DNA from: Flavobacterium suaedae
GTDB lineage: Bacteria; Bacteroidota; Bacteroidia; Flavobacteriales; Flavobacteriaceae
DNA length: 64,000 nt
Reading direction: 5' to 3'
Assembly: GCF_014642915.1 (NCBI RefSeq)
Contig: NZ_BMJE01000004.1
Coordinates: forward strand, 1-64,000
Shown: positions 25,253-34,236 of the stretch, piece after piece
How positions within the stretch are numbered: position 1 is the stretch's first letter
Layout of the letters: the number at the start of each line of letters is the position of its first letter
Notes under the pieces: model-generated
What the model was told of the DNA's origin: nothing
Databases searched by the model: none
Seen by the model: the letters and a program-made list of their open reading frames with translations, nothing else
Made by a program: the position numbers and the translations under genes

Positions 25253-26092
25253 ATGAACAAAATAGTTATCCCTCTGTTTTTACTGCTGATTTGCATTGGG
25301 TGTAATAATCCGGCTCCTAAGCCTTCAGCAGATTATAATATGGAAGCTGTTGAAGAAGTAGCTTTGGAAGTTTCTGCGCCTGCCGGAGAGTATGATCGTT
25401 CACAAACCACGCTACAGGCTTTAAGTGATGCTGAAACCTACGAGCCAAAAATCATCAAAACTGCCAATTTACGTTTTGAAACAGATGACCTTAGCACAAC
25501 AACCTCAACAATACAGCAAATTGTAAAAAAGCTAAACGGGCAAATACAAAACGATAACGAATATAAAACCAATTATGCTTTAAAGCATACTATGACGGTA
25601 CGTGTACCTTCATCAAACTTTGATGCTTTTATTACCGAGATAAGCAAAGGGGTAAACTACTTTGACCAGAAAGAAATAAGTTCACAAGATGTAACCGAAG
25701 AGTATATAGATGTCGAGGCACGCATTAAAGCAAAACAGAAACTGGAAGAGCGTTATTTGGAGCTGCTTAAAAAAGCCAACCAAGTAAAGGAAATGCTGGA
25801 AATTGAGCGTGAACTCTCTAACATACGCGAAGAAATAGAGGTAAAACAAGGGCGTTTACGCTACCTGCAAAACAGGGTTAGTATGAGTACCATAAACCTT
25901 GAATATTATAAAACTATAGAAGCAAAACAAGGTGCAACAGTATCATACGGCTCAAAAATGTGGAATGCTGTAAAGTCAGGCTTTAACAGTATTTCAAGTT
26001 TCTTTATCCGTTTACTCCATCTTTGGCCTTTTATCCTTATTTTCGTAATTGTGTTCATCTTAATACGCAGAAGATTAAAGAGAAAAAAATAA
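25253..26092 (+). CDS. DUF4349 lipoprotein with coiled coil and C-terminal membrane anchor
   Basis: A 279-residue protein with a lipoprotein signal (lipobox CIGC, Cys17). The DUF4349 core follows: IIKTANLRFETDDLSTT, then VRVPSSNFDAFITEISKG and the DVEARIKAKQKLEERYLELLKKA coiled coil. The helix pair EMLEIERELSNIREEIEVKQGRLRYL precedes a C-terminal transmembrane helix (about 252-272) and a basic tail RRRLKRKK. The frame opens earlier at a TTG, but the ATG at 25253 gives a clean signal. Function is unknown; it is presumably anchored in the envelope. Twenty bases separate it from the protease gene, suggesting an operon. Confidence 0.85.
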   Translation: MNKIVIPLFLLLICIGCNNPAPKPSADYNMEAVEEVALEVSAPAGEYDRSQTTLQALSDAETYEPKIIKTANLRFETDDLSTTTSTIQQIVKKLNGQIQNDNEYKTNYALKHTMTVRVPSSNFDAFITEISKGVNYFDQKEISSQDVTEEYIDVEARIKAKQKLEERYLELLKKANQVKEMLEIERELSNIREEIEVKQGRLRYLQNRVSMSTINLEYYKTIEAKQGATVSYGSKMWNAVKSGFNSISSFFIRLLHLWPFILIFVIVFILIRRRLKRKK

Positions 26093-26112
26093 TATAAACC
26101 TTATACTACATT

Positions 26113-27753
26113 ATGCTTACCAAACTAAAAAAGAAAAGATATGTTTTGACGATTGTTGCGGTTGTCTTTCTGTTTATTGGCTCAAGCTTTAAAAACGATT
26201 TCTTTGAAATTGCAAAACAAATAGAAATCTTTACCACGCTATATAAAACGGTTAATGTAAACTATGTAGACGAAACAAATCCGGGCGAACTTATGGATAA
26301 AGCCATAAAAAGCATGCTTGATGATTTAGACCCGTATACTGTTTACTTTAACGAAGCCGATGTAGCCAAGTTTAAAATAAACAACACAGGGCAGTACACC
26401 GGTATTGGTGCACTTATAACCCGTAAAGAGGGTAAACTTATAGTAAAAGAGGCCTACAAAGGCTATGCTGCCGACAAAGCAGGACTTAAAGCCGGTGATG
26501 AAATTATACAAATAGGCGATGTTAACCTTGCCGAATTTAAAGAAGATGCCCGCGAGCTTTTAAAAGGTACACGCAACACCAAGTTTACTATAAAATACAA
26601 ACGCCAGGGAAAAGTGTTAACCACAGAGTTAGTTTTGGATGAGGTAGACCTTAGGGCGGTACCATACTATAGCATGGTAGGCAATGATACAGGTTACATT
26701 GTACTTTCTCAGTTTAATGCAAAAGCATCCAGCGAGACTAAAGAAGCTCTTAAAGAACTTAAAAGTAAAGGTGCTAAAAAAATAATATTAGACCTTAGAG
26801 ATAACCCGGGCGGATTACTAAACGAGGCTGTAAACATTTGTAACCTCTTTGTACCACAGGGAGAGGTTATTGTAACTACAAAATCTAAAAACGAAAAGTA
26901 TAACAATACTTACAGAACACAAAGAGCACCGGTTGATACTGAAATTCCGCTTGCTATTTTAGTAAATGGTAAAAGCGCCTCAGCATCTGAAATTGTATCA
27001 GGAGCGTTACAGGATTTAGACCGTGCTGTTATTATAGGGAGCCGTAGCTTTGGTAAAGGGTTGGTACAACGCCCGTTGGAGCTTACTTACGGCACTCAGG
27101 TGAAAGTAACTATTTCGCGCTACTACACGCCTTCCGGTCGTGGTATACAGGCACTGGATTATACCCATAAAGACGTAGACGGTAAAGCAATCCGTATAGA
27201 TGAAAAAGACTATAATGCTTTTAAAACCCGCAAAGGGCGTACGGTGTATGATGGTGGCGGTATATTACCTGATTTAGTACTGGAAGAATCAAAACAAAGT
27301 ACCATAGCTGATGCATTGGAGCGTAACGATGCTATTTTTAACTATGTAACAGAATATTACTATCAACACCCTAATTTGGGGAATACTATACCTAAGTTTA
27401 CCGATAGTGATTTTGAGGACTTTAGAAAGTTCCTGAAAAAAGAAAAGTTTGACTTTGATACTGAAACTGAAAAAGCATTAAAAGAAGCCTACGAAGTAGC
27501 GGTAAAAGAAAAAGTAAACGAAACTATAGCCAAAGAATATAACAACCTTATGGCTGCACTGGCAGAAAGCGAAGAGAAAGAACTAACGCAGCATAAAGAA
27601 GAAATTAAGCAGCTTATTCTTGATGAAATTATTAAACGCTACCAGTATAAAGAGGGATTATATGAATACTACACTACCAGTAATCCCGAAATACTAAAAG
27701 CTAAAACACTACTTAATAATAGTGTCGAATACAACAAAATACTATTAAACTAA
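26113..27753 (+). CDS. C-terminal processing peptidase, S41 family (CtpA-like)
   Basis: A 546-residue periplasmic serine protease with an uncleaved or signal-anchor N terminus (about 9-27). Order of domains: an N-terminal helical part, a PDZ domain (about 88-170, GIGALITRKEGKLIVKEAYKGYAADKAGLKAGDEII), then the S41 core. Catalytic Ser lies in NGKSASASEIVSGALQDLDRAVIIG, with Lys in SFGKGLVQ. The long charged C-terminal helical region (TETEKALKEAYEVAVKEKVNE) is usual for Bacteroidetes Prc/CtpA enzymes. It degrades or trims exported proteins. Confidence 0.92.
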   Translation: MLTKLKKKRYVLTIVAVVFLFIGSSFKNDFFEIAKQIEIFTTLYKTVNVNYVDETNPGELMDKAIKSMLDDLDPYTVYFNEADVAKFKINNTGQYTGIGALITRKEGKLIVKEAYKGYAADKAGLKAGDEIIQIGDVNLAEFKEDARELLKGTRNTKFTIKYKRQGKVLTTELVLDEVDLRAVPYYSMVGNDTGYIVLSQFNAKASSETKEALKELKSKGAKKIILDLRDNPGGLLNEAVNICNLFVPQGEVIVTTKSKNEKYNNTYRTQRAPVDTEIPLAILVNGKSASASEIVSGALQDLDRAVIIGSRSFGKGLVQRPLELTYGTQVKVTISRYYTPSGRGIQALDYTHKDVDGKAIRIDEKDYNAFKTRKGRTVYDGGGILPDLVLEESKQSTIADALERNDAIFNYVTEYYYQHPNLGNTIPKFTDSDFEDFRKFLKKEKFDFDTETEKALKEAYEVAVKEKVNETIAKEYNNLMAALAESEEKELTQHKEEIKQLILDEIIKRYQYKEGLYEYYTTSNPEILKAKTLLNNSVEYNKILLN

Positions 27754-27761
27754 TAGTTACT

Positions 27762-27796
27762 AAATCCCCGCTACTCAAAAAGCGGGGATTTTTATG
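27762..27796 (+). terminator. Terminator after the CtpA-like gene
   Basis: The 11-base stem aaatccccgct / agcggggattt (27762-27772 and 27781-27791) is followed by TTTAT, 9 bases past the stop codon. Confidence 0.85.
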
Positions 27797-27922
27797 CACT
27801 ATAAACAGGAAATATGCGTTAAAATAATCAGTAAACAGTACTAAACACTACAGTTTTATGCATTATTACTTCTCCCCCAAAAAACGTCTAAAAGCAAAAA
27901 AATCATTAAATTAGCAATACGG

Positions 27923-28744
27923 ATGAAGAAGGTTTTAAACATATTGCTAGTACTACTGATTACGCATATCGCTGTAGCTCAGGAAGAAACCGTTTTTTCC
28001 ATTTATTTTGAGTTCGATAAATATGCGTTAGATGATAAGCAGGGTAAAAACGTTGTAGCCTTTATAAAAGCTATAGATACTACCCGAATTGAAAGTATAC
28101 AAATATTCGGTTACTGTGATGACAGAGGTAAAGATGAGTACAACTATAAACTCTCTAACAATCGTGCTAACACCATAAAAGACAAACTGATAGAAAACGG
28201 GGTTAAAAACAAAATTATTGTTACTATAGAGGGTAAAGGGCGCATACTGCTTGAAGATGATATTAACGACGTATCGGAAGCGCGCTCTAAAAACCGCAGG
28301 GTAGATGTTATGGTTAACTTTAAACCGCTACCCCCACCCGAACTAAAAGAACCGGGCATGTACGACCATATAAAGAAAGATATGGTTGTGGGCGACCGTG
28401 TTTTCTTAAAAGATATTTTGTTTGAAAGAGGCAGCAGTCAGTTAACATACAGTTCCCGTAAAGAACTGGAAAAAATAGCCCGTTTGCTACACAAGTATAA
28501 AAACCTTGAATTTGAAATTCAGGGGCATGTATGCTGCACACCAACATACCAAAAAGAGGCTATAGATAAAGATACCCGTAAAAGGGAACTATCTGTAAAC
28601 AGGGCTAAAAAGGTTTATAAGTTTTTAGTTTCCAAAAGAGTAAATGCTGATAGAATGACATATAAAGGGTATGGTAATACCCAACCTTTAGGAAAAGGCT
28701 CTGAATACGACCGCCGTGTGGAACTTGTTATTACTAAAATATAG
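27923..28744 (+). CDS. Secreted protein with two OmpA-like domains
   Basis: A 273-residue protein with a signal peptide (1-19, ending AVAQ) and two tandem OmpA-like segments. The first (about 27-130) shows SIYFEFDKYALDD, IQIFGYCDDRGKDEYNYKLSNNRA and EARSKNRRVDVMVNF. The second (about 150-273) shows ILFERGSSQLTYSSRKELEKIARLL, FEIQGHVCC and YDRRVELVITKI. OmpA-like domains bind peptidoglycan. There is no beta-barrel, so it is probably periplasmic. Two such domains in one short protein are unusual but known in Bacteroidetes. Confidence 0.85.
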   Translation: MKKVLNILLVLLITHIAVAQEETVFSIYFEFDKYALDDKQGKNVVAFIKAIDTTRIESIQIFGYCDDRGKDEYNYKLSNNRANTIKDKLIENGVKNKIIVTIEGKGRILLEDDINDVSEARSKNRRVDVMVNFKPLPPPELKEPGMYDHIKKDMVVGDRVFLKDILFERGSSQLTYSSRKELEKIARLLHKYKNLEFEIQGHVCCTPTYQKEAIDKDTRKRELSVNRAKKVYKFLVSKRVNADRMTYKGYGNTQPLGKGSEYDRRVELVITKI

Positions 28745-28768
28745 CTTTCAGTGACAGTTTTCAGTCAC

Positions 28769-28785
28769 AGCTAACAGTTCTCAAA
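28769..28785 (+). repeat. 17-base direct repeat, left copy
   Basis: agctaacagttctcaaa occurs here and exactly at 29488-29504, bracketing the GIY-YIG gene and its REPIN-like units. Confidence 0.7.
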
Positions 28786-28808
28786 ACTTTTACTACTTTT
28801 TAAGTTTA

Positions 28809-28901
28809 AGATTGCTTCGTCATGCCTCCTCGCAATGACATAGCTCAAAACTACACGCAACTCGTCATTGCGAGCGGAATGATAATGGAGCGTGGCAATC
28901 T
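28809..28901 (+). repeat. REPIN-like unit 1
   Basis: The left arm (28809-28840, agattgcttcgt onward), a 22-base spacer and the inverted related right arm (28863-28901, cgtcattgcgagcgg onward) make a 93-base unit. It ends 7 bases before the stop codon of the GIY-YIG gene. The spacer (tagctcaaaactacacgcaa) is also conserved in unit 3, so the whole unit is homologous. Confidence 0.85.
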
Positions 28902-28908
28902 TAATTCA

Positions 28909-29208
28909 TTACAAGTATTCCTCAATTTCAAAATATAAATCTTTCCAATTCGGGTTTATACTTTCAATTAGTTTAACTTTCTTACTTCTCGAACCTGCTT
29001 TTATCTGTTTTTCTCTTGCAATAGCATCTTCAATCATTAAAAACCCTTCTATATAAACAAGTTTATATAGATTATATCTTGATGAGAATGAAGCTGAATA
29101 ACGCTTGTTTCTATGTTCTTTAATACATTGGTATAAATCGGAAGTAACCCCTGTATAAAGTGTAGTATTAGTGTGATTAGTAATTATATATACATAACCT
29201 GTTTTCAC
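28909..29208 (-). CDS. GIY-YIG nuclease-domain protein (UPF0213-like)
   Basis: A 99-residue single-domain protein of the YhbQ/UPF0213 branch of GIY-YIG nucleases. The two signature tripeptides are represented by YVYI and LYTGVTSDL, followed by the conserved helix DLYQCIKEHRNKRYSASF, and the family's KLVYIEGFLMIEDAIAREKQIKAGSRSKKVKLIESINPNWKDL. The C-terminal NPNWKDLY motif is also typical. The gene lies directly between REPIN-like unit 1 and unit 2, 7 and 50 bases away. Such nucleases in Bacteroidetes often lie amid repeats of this kind; whether they act on them is unknown. Confidence 0.9.
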   Translation of the reverse strand: MKTGYVYIITNHTNTTLYTGVTSDLYQCIKEHRNKRYSASFSSRYNLYKLVYIEGFLMIEDAIAREKQIKAGSRSKKVKLIESINPNWKDLYFEIEEYL

Positions 29209-29258
29209 GGAAAAATTGTAATTAGTTGGGTTAGCAATATAATAATTACTTTACAAAA

Positions 29259-29353
29259 AGATTGCTTCGTCGTGCCTCCTCACAATGACATGACCTAAAA
29301 AGCCACACACAGCCCGTCATTGCGAGCGAAGTGATAACGGAGCGCGGCAATCT
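29259..29353 (+). repeat. REPIN-like unit 2
   Basis: Left arm 29259-29290, spacer of 24 bases, right arm 29315-29353. It begins 50 bases upstream of the GIY-YIG start codon. Confidence 0.85.
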
Positions 29354-29387
29354 ATAATAATTTTTCAATCAATAAATGTATGTTTTT

Positions 29388-29480
29388 AGATTGCTTCGTC
29401 GTGCCTCCTCGCAATGACATAACGCAAAACTACACACAACTCGTCATTGCGAGCGGAGTGATAACGGAGCGTGGCAATCT
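29388..29480 (+). repeat. REPIN-like unit 3
   Basis: Left arm 29388-29419, 22-base spacer, right arm 29442-29480. It looks the least decayed copy and lies 34 bases past unit 2 in the same orientation. The 299-bp gap between the GIY-YIG and GNAT genes is almost filled by units 2 and 3. Confidence 0.85.
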
Positions 29481-29487
29481 TTTTAAT

Positions 29488-29504
29488 AGCTAACAGTTCT
29501 CAAA
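29488..29504 (+). repeat. 17-base direct repeat, right copy
   Basis: agctaacagttctcaaa, identical to 28769-28785. Confidence 0.7.
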
Positions 29505-29507
29505 GCT

Positions 29508-29954
29508 TTACTGTTTTTTCATTTGTATATGTGGTATGCCGTCTTCTAAATACCCATCTCCTACTTGCTGAAAGCCATGTGTTTCGTAAAACTTTTTCAG
29601 GTATAACTGTGCTGATATTGTAATAACTCCTGTATTGTGGTGTTCCTTAATCGCATCAATTGATGCCTGAATAAGGCTATGCCCCCACTTTCTTTCTCGG
29701 TATTTTTCACTGATCACTACCCTGCCTATTGAGGCGTCATCAAAGTAATCTCCGGGCGAAAATAGTCGAGCATAGGCTACAACCTCATCATTATAAATAC
29801 CAAGAACGTGTAATGCTTTTTCATCCTTACCATCTATATCCTGATATACGCAGTTTTGTTCTACTACAAACACTTCGCTGCGTAATTGTAAGGTGTAATA
29901 TAGCTCGTGTAATGAAAGCTCGTTAAATCGCTTTATTTTGAATTGTAAGTTCAT
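29508..29954 (-). CDS. GNAT-family N-acetyltransferase (ElaA-like)
   Basis: A 148-residue acetyltransferase of the ElaA branch. Characteristic phrases are FNELSLHELYYTLQLRSEVFVVEQNCVYQDIDGKDEKALH, ASIGRVVISEKYRERKWGHSLIQASI (the acetyl-CoA binding loop, with RKWG in place of the usual RGxG), and KKFYETHGFQQVGDGYLEDGIPHIQMKK. The substrate is unknown. The start codon overlaps the stop of the DUF4837 gene by four bases, so it is translated in a coupled pair with it. Confidence 0.88.
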   Translation of the reverse strand: MNLQFKIKRFNELSLHELYYTLQLRSEVFVVEQNCVYQDIDGKDEKALHVLGIYNDEVVAYARLFSPGDYFDDASIGRVVISEKYRERKWGHSLIQASIDAIKEHHNTGVITISAQLYLKKFYETHGFQQVGDGYLEDGIPHIQMKKQ

Positions 29955-30937
29955 TCTTCAAATTGAAGGGATTTAATAATAGACTCCAGTTCTATAATTA
30001 AATCGCGTTTAGGTGATGAAGGGCTGTAAATAAAACCTTCAACAACAGTATAACATTTATACGCATCATTACGTATGGCATAGTTAAGGAAAGGTCCCAT
30101 CATGTAATCGTTTTCCATTTCCCAGTTTCCACGGGTTTCAAAAGCACGCTTGTCTTTAAAACTAGTCATAAATAAATAGGGAGCATAGGCTTCTTCGGTT
30201 TTCATATACGTGCCGGGGTCTTGCCCGTGTATGTACATAGACCCAATAGAATCGCGCATGCTTATAATATTCATTAATATGGTTTTATCGTGCTCTATAG
30301 TGCAGTAAGGCACTTTATACAGCAATATGTTGGTATTACCGCTTGGAATGTCTTTTTTAAGCCATATAAAACTATCGCGCTCTACAGCATAATTGTACGT
30401 TTCGGGAATCATGATAGATACCCCGAACTGTTCTTTAAATCGGCTGTCATCAAGCAAGCCTGCTTCTATATTACGCTCTTGGTGTTCTGTTATTTCGGTT
30501 TGCTTAATTTTACGTATAATCTCATCCGAATGCATATCAATAAGTTCAAGCAAATCGTCTATAGTTTGTCCTGATATGCTAAATACATTTTGCGGAGAAC
30601 AATAACTGTTTTTCTTGCTGGTAAAATTCCTTTCTTCTCCCTTATTAATTATAATGATGTTTCTCCCTTTTTTAAGGGCTTCATCAAAAGTATCTTCATG
30701 ATATTGGTTAAGGGTAAAAAGCGGTTCTTCCTGAGTAAGCCCTTCTACAGGAGCAGCAAACTTTCGGCGCACACTGTCCCCTACATCCCCACTCCATAGC
30801 CCATCGTTTATAACTATAGAAATTTCATTAATATTCCCTATAGATTCTGCATGCTCATCATCATGCTTGGTGTTACAGGCTAAAACAGTAAGGGAAAGAA
30901 CAAAAGCAAAAAATAGTATTTGTTTTATTCTTTTCAT
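29951..30937 (-). CDS. DUF4837 family lipoprotein
   Basis: A 328-residue lipoprotein with lipobox TVLAC (Cys21). The mature part shows the DUF4837 features NEISIVINDGLWSGDVGDSVRRKFAAPVEGLTQEEPLFTL, WLKKDIPSGNTNILLY, and MTSFKDKRAFETRGNWEMENDYMMGPFLNYAI. The family is Bacteroidetes-specific and of unknown function, regularly adjacent to a LysM transglycosylase as here (16 bp apart). That suggests an envelope role, but nothing in the sequence shows an activity. Confidence 0.88.
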   Translation of the reverse strand: MKRIKQILFFAFVLSLTVLACNTKHDDEHAESIGNINEISIVINDGLWSGDVGDSVRRKFAAPVEGLTQEEPLFTLNQYHEDTFDEALKKGRNIIIINKGEERNFTSKKNSYCSPQNVFSISGQTIDDLLELIDMHSDEIIRKIKQTEITEHQERNIEAGLLDDSRFKEQFGVSIMIPETYNYAVERDSFIWLKKDIPSGNTNILLYKVPYCTIEHDKTILMNIISMRDSIGSMYIHGQDPGTYMKTEEAYAPYLFMTSFKDKRAFETRGNWEMENDYMMGPFLNYAIRNDAYKCYTVVEGFIYSPSSPKRDLIIELESIIKSLQFEE

Positions 30938-30953
30938 ATCAGGTTAAGTGTTT

Positions 30954-32678
30954 TTAGTTCGTTTCTTCACCCACTTTTAGTTTCATTCCGGGCTTAATAA
31001 CGTTTTTATTTAATTTATTCCAGCGTTTCAGGTGGTCTACAGTTACACCGGGTAATTTTTTTGCTATGCTAAACAACGAATCACCTTTTTGTACTATATA
31101 CAAGTGTTCCTGCTCATAGTTTATAGCACTGCTATTATCTTTCTTATAAGCAGCAACCAGGTCTTCTTCACTTTCAGCATCTTCCTTCTTACTATCCAAT
31201 ACCATACCATTAACAGCAATACTTTGCACTTCAGGTTCAACAGTAACAGGAATTACATCCGCCTCTTTTATTTTTACAGGTGCTACAGGCTCAGGTTTTT
31301 CAACAACCAGTTCTTCTTCAGGAATATCAACAATAGTTTTTACTTTTATATGTAATTGTTGTCCTGCTCTAATCATATTACTTCTTAAACCGTTCCAGTT
31401 TTTAATATCTCTAACCGAAACCCCGTACTTATTGGCAATAGCACCTAGGTTATCACCTTTTTTAATGCGGTAAGACTGAGTAGTAATAATAACTTTTTTA
31501 CCATCCATTTGTTCCGAAAGGGCAAGGGCTTCCTGCTGCTCTCTGATGAAATGTGGCTTTTCACGCTTTTCAAACTCATGGTCTATATAGGCATAGATAG
31601 CATTTTCGTTTGAGGTAAATAAACCTACTTTACTTTTAGGCAGCCTTATATAGTGCGCTTTCTCTTTAGTATAAGGAACTACATCGCGTTTATATATAGG
31701 ATTTAAAAATTGTAATTGCTGCACAGGAACATCCAGTAAACTTGAAATTTGCGCGAACGACATTTCTCTTTTTACCATTACCGTATCGGTTTCAAAATAG
31801 GTAGTAGTTGGCTGCTTTGCTATTATACCATGCTCTTTAGCATACTCATACACATACATAGTTGCCATAAAAGCAGGTACATAACCTCTTGTTTCTTTTG
31901 GTAATTTATGCCTTATGTTCCAGTAGTTTTTATAATCGCCTGAACGGCGTATTGCTTTGGTAACATTACCAGGTCCTGCATTGTACGATGCCAGTACCAA
32001 ATCCCAGTCGCCAAAAACTTTATACATAGCCGAAAGGTATTGGCAAGCTGCTTCGGTGGCTTTTAAAGGGTCTTGTCTTTCATCAACATACGAGTTTACC
32101 TCCAGGTTATATTGCTTACCGGTACGGTACATAAATTGCCATAGTCCTGTTGCTCCTACTCTTGATCGTGCTCTTGGGTTAAGTGCCGATTCTACTACTG
32201 CAAGGTATTTTATTTCTATAGGTAAGTCATACTTATCCAGATACTCTTCAAACATCGGGAAGTAGTATTGTGATATTGCCATAAGCCTTTCAAAGGACTT
32301 AGACCTGCGTTTTAAGTAGGACTTGATTACATTTTCAAGTGCGGGGTTGTATTCTATATGGAACGGTGAAGTGGCATCGAGCTTGGCAAGCCTTTCTTTT
32401 AAAACATCCGTTGATAGGTTAAAATCTACACTCTCATCAGGATTTACATTTTCTATATCCTCCTGCATAGCATCAAAAAGCTCGGTATTAGCAAGCTCTT
32501 TCATCCACATGCTGTCTATGTCGGATAGTACTTCATGTCGTATAAACGTATTCTTAACTGAATCTAAGTATGAAAGTTTAACTTTCGGTGCTTCAATTTC
32601 GTTTTCTGCTATCTCCTGCGCAGTTGCCACAAAAGAACATACTGCAAAAATCAATGACAATGCCCCTTTTCTATTCAT
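30954..32678 (-). CDS. MltD-like lytic transglycosylase with LysM domains
   Basis: A 574-residue exported enzyme (signal peptide 1-20, ending ATAQ). An SLT/GH23 domain occupies about 135-270, with the catalytic Glu in LAVVESALNPRARSRVGATGLWQFM and the YNAGPGNVTKAI motif. Two LysM repeats follow: YRIKKGDNLGAIANKYGVSV near residue 405 and YIVQKGDSLFSIAKKL near 528, separated by an acidic, low-complexity linker. It cleaves peptidoglycan glycan strands. It heads a leftward string with DUF4837 and the GNAT gene. Confidence 0.92.
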   Translation of the reverse strand: MNRKGALSLIFAVCSFVATAQEIAENEIEAPKVKLSYLDSVKNTFIRHEVLSDIDSMWMKELANTELFDAMQEDIENVNPDESVDFNLSTDVLKERLAKLDATSPFHIEYNPALENVIKSYLKRRSKSFERLMAISQYYFPMFEEYLDKYDLPIEIKYLAVVESALNPRARSRVGATGLWQFMYRTGKQYNLEVNSYVDERQDPLKATEAACQYLSAMYKVFGDWDLVLASYNAGPGNVTKAIRRSGDYKNYWNIRHKLPKETRGYVPAFMATMYVYEYAKEHGIIAKQPTTTYFETDTVMVKREMSFAQISSLLDVPVQQLQFLNPIYKRDVVPYTKEKAHYIRLPKSKVGLFTSNENAIYAYIDHEFEKREKPHFIREQQEALALSEQMDGKKVIITTQSYRIKKGDNLGAIANKYGVSVRDIKNWNGLRSNMIRAGQQLHIKVKTIVDIPEEELVVEKPEPVAPVKIKEADVIPVTVEPEVQSIAVNGMVLDSKKEDAESEEDLVAAYKKDNSSAINYEQEHLYIVQKGDSLFSIAKKLPGVTVDHLKRWNKLNKNVIKPGMKLKVGEETN

Positions 32679-32706
32679 ATAAAAGTGTTATGAATTAATA
32701 CTATAT

Positions 32707-32747
32707 ACTACCAACTGTGTTATGTAACACAGTTGGTAGTTTTTTTC
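32707..32747 (+). terminator. Strong hairpin with T run on the plus strand, between two minus-strand genes
   Basis: A 16-base perfect inverted repeat (actaccaactgtgtta / taacacagttggtagt, 32707-32722 and 32725-32740) is followed by a run of seven Ts on the plus strand. The flanking genes (LysM transglycosylase and pgk) are both on the minus strand, where the hairpin is preceded by As and followed by TATATAG. Orientation is therefore opposite to expectation; bidirectional action or antisense transcription is possible. Confidence 0.6.
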
Positions 32748-32797
32748 TTCTCCTGTATAGTTTACCTATACAGTATAAATTTATGTTTCTTTATTTC

Positions 32798-33985
32798 CTA
32801 TTCCTGTATGGCTGCTATACCCGGTAAGGTTTTCCCTTCCAGCATTTCCAGCATAGCACCACCACCTGTAGAAACGTAGCTCATTTTAGGCTCTAACCCA
32901 AACTGTTTTACTGCCGCAACAGAGTCGCCACCCCCTACAAGCGAGAAAGCTCCTTTTTCGGTAGCCTCCCCTATATATTCGCCAAGTGCAATTGTACCTT
33001 TGGCAAACGATTCCATTTCAAAAACGCCTAACGGTCCATTCCAAAGAATAGTTCTAGAAGCTAAAATTACTTCTTTAAAGTTCTCTAGCGATTTTGGTCC
33101 TGCATCAAGCCCCTGCCATCCATCAGGAATTGCATCAACAGGTGTTACCTGAGTGTTAGCATCATTTTTAAAACCATCAGCTGCAATAACATCTACAGGC
33201 AAGTGTATTTGTACGTTTTTAGCTTTTGCTTTCTCCAGTATTTCAAGAGCCAGCTCCTGCTTATCATCTTCACAAATAGAATCGCCTATTTTACCGCCCT
33301 GTGCTTTAATAAAGGTAAATGTCATACCTCCGCCAATAATCAGGTGGTCTACTTTATCCAGTATGTTTTCTATAACCGTAATTTTAGATGATACTTTACT
33401 ACCACCCAAAACAGCCGTTACAGGTTTCTCGCTATCTTTAAGAACTTTGTTTAAGCTTTCAATCTCCTTAGCAAGAAGTGCGCCAAAAACTTTGTTTTGA
33501 GGGAAAAACTTCGCAATTATTGTTGTTGATGCATGCGCACGGTGTGCCGTACCAAAAGCATCGTTTACGTAAACATCGCCAAGGCTTGCCAATTTCTTAG
33601 CAAAGTCCTCATCTCCTGCTGTTTCCTCATCGTAAAAACGTAAGTTTTCCAGTAATAGTATTTCGCCCGGTTTTAAGTCGGCAGCAGCTTTTTCTACAGC
33701 CTCACCAATGCAATCGTCAACAAATTTTACTTCTTTGCCTAAAATTTCACTTGTTTTAGCTACAATATGCTTTAACGAGTATTTTTCTTCTTTTCCTTTT
33801 GGTCGCCCTAAGTGGCTCATAAGGATTACGCTTCCGCCATCATTTAGTATTTTATCGATAGTTGGTTTTGCAGCCTCAATACGAGTAGTATCGGTTACAT
33901 TAAAATTATCATCAAGCGGTACATTAAAGTCTACCCTTATTACAGCCTTCTTATCTTTAAAATCAATAGTTGATAGCGTTTTCAT
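32798..33985 (-). CDS. pgk: Phosphoglycerate kinase
   Basis: A 395-residue cytoplasmic glycolytic enzyme transferring phosphate between 1,3-bisphosphoglycerate and ADP. The N-terminal substrate motif is [18 protein letters not shown], with [18 protein letters not shown] and [11 protein letters not shown]. The nucleotide-binding side has [19 protein letters not shown] and GGGDSVAAV. The length and all family motifs are standard. No other glycolysis gene is adjacent. Confidence 0.97.
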   Translation of the reverse strand: MKTLSTIDFKDKKAVIRVDFNVPLDDNFNVTDTTRIEAAKPTIDKILNDGGSVILMSHLGRPKGKEEKYSLKHIVAKTSEILGKEVKFVDDCIGEAVEKAAADLKPGEILLLENLRFYDEETAGDEDFAKKLASLGDVYVNDAFGTAHRAHASTTIIAKFFPQNKVFGALLAKEIESLNKVLKDSEKPVTAVLGGSKVSSKITVIENILDKVDHLIIGGGMTFTFIKAQGGKIGDSICEDDKQELALEILEKAKAKNVQIHLPVDVIAADGFKNDANTQVTPVDAIPDGWQGLDAGPKSLENFKEVILASRTILWNGPLGVFEMESFAKGTIALGEYIGEATEKGAFSLVGGGDSVAAVKQFGLEPKMSYVSTGGGAMLEMLEGKTLPGIAAIQE

Positions 33986-34103
33986 AATATGTGTTATTTT
34001 GGTTTAATATGAAGAAAAGCAAATATAGTTTTTTCTCATAATAAACTGTTAACTAGATATTGAAAAATGAGTGGATAAATCAATCAATCGATGTAGGTAA
34101 AAA

Positions 34104-34128
34104 AGATTGCTTCGTTCCTCGCAATGAC
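34104..34128 (+). repeat. Truncated REPIN-like left arm
   Basis: agattgcttcgt-tcctcgcaatgac matches the left arm found at 28.8-29.4 kb with seven bases missing. Downstream acaatgacaatcacataacgcaaaa retains further spacer-like sequence. It lies in the 251-bp gap between pgk and holB. Confidence 0.65.
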
Positions 34129-34236
34129 TACCTTGAAGAAAGAAGTATTCTGAAATTACAATGACAATCACATAACGCAAAATCCGAAACTGAAAACTGC
34201 TACTGTTAACTGGATAGATTCCCCTATATTTGCCCT

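Noticed and set aside
28809..29480. CRISPR array
   Set aside because: Repeats are few, are internally inverted, differ in length and spacing from CRISPR repeats, and no cas gene is nearby.
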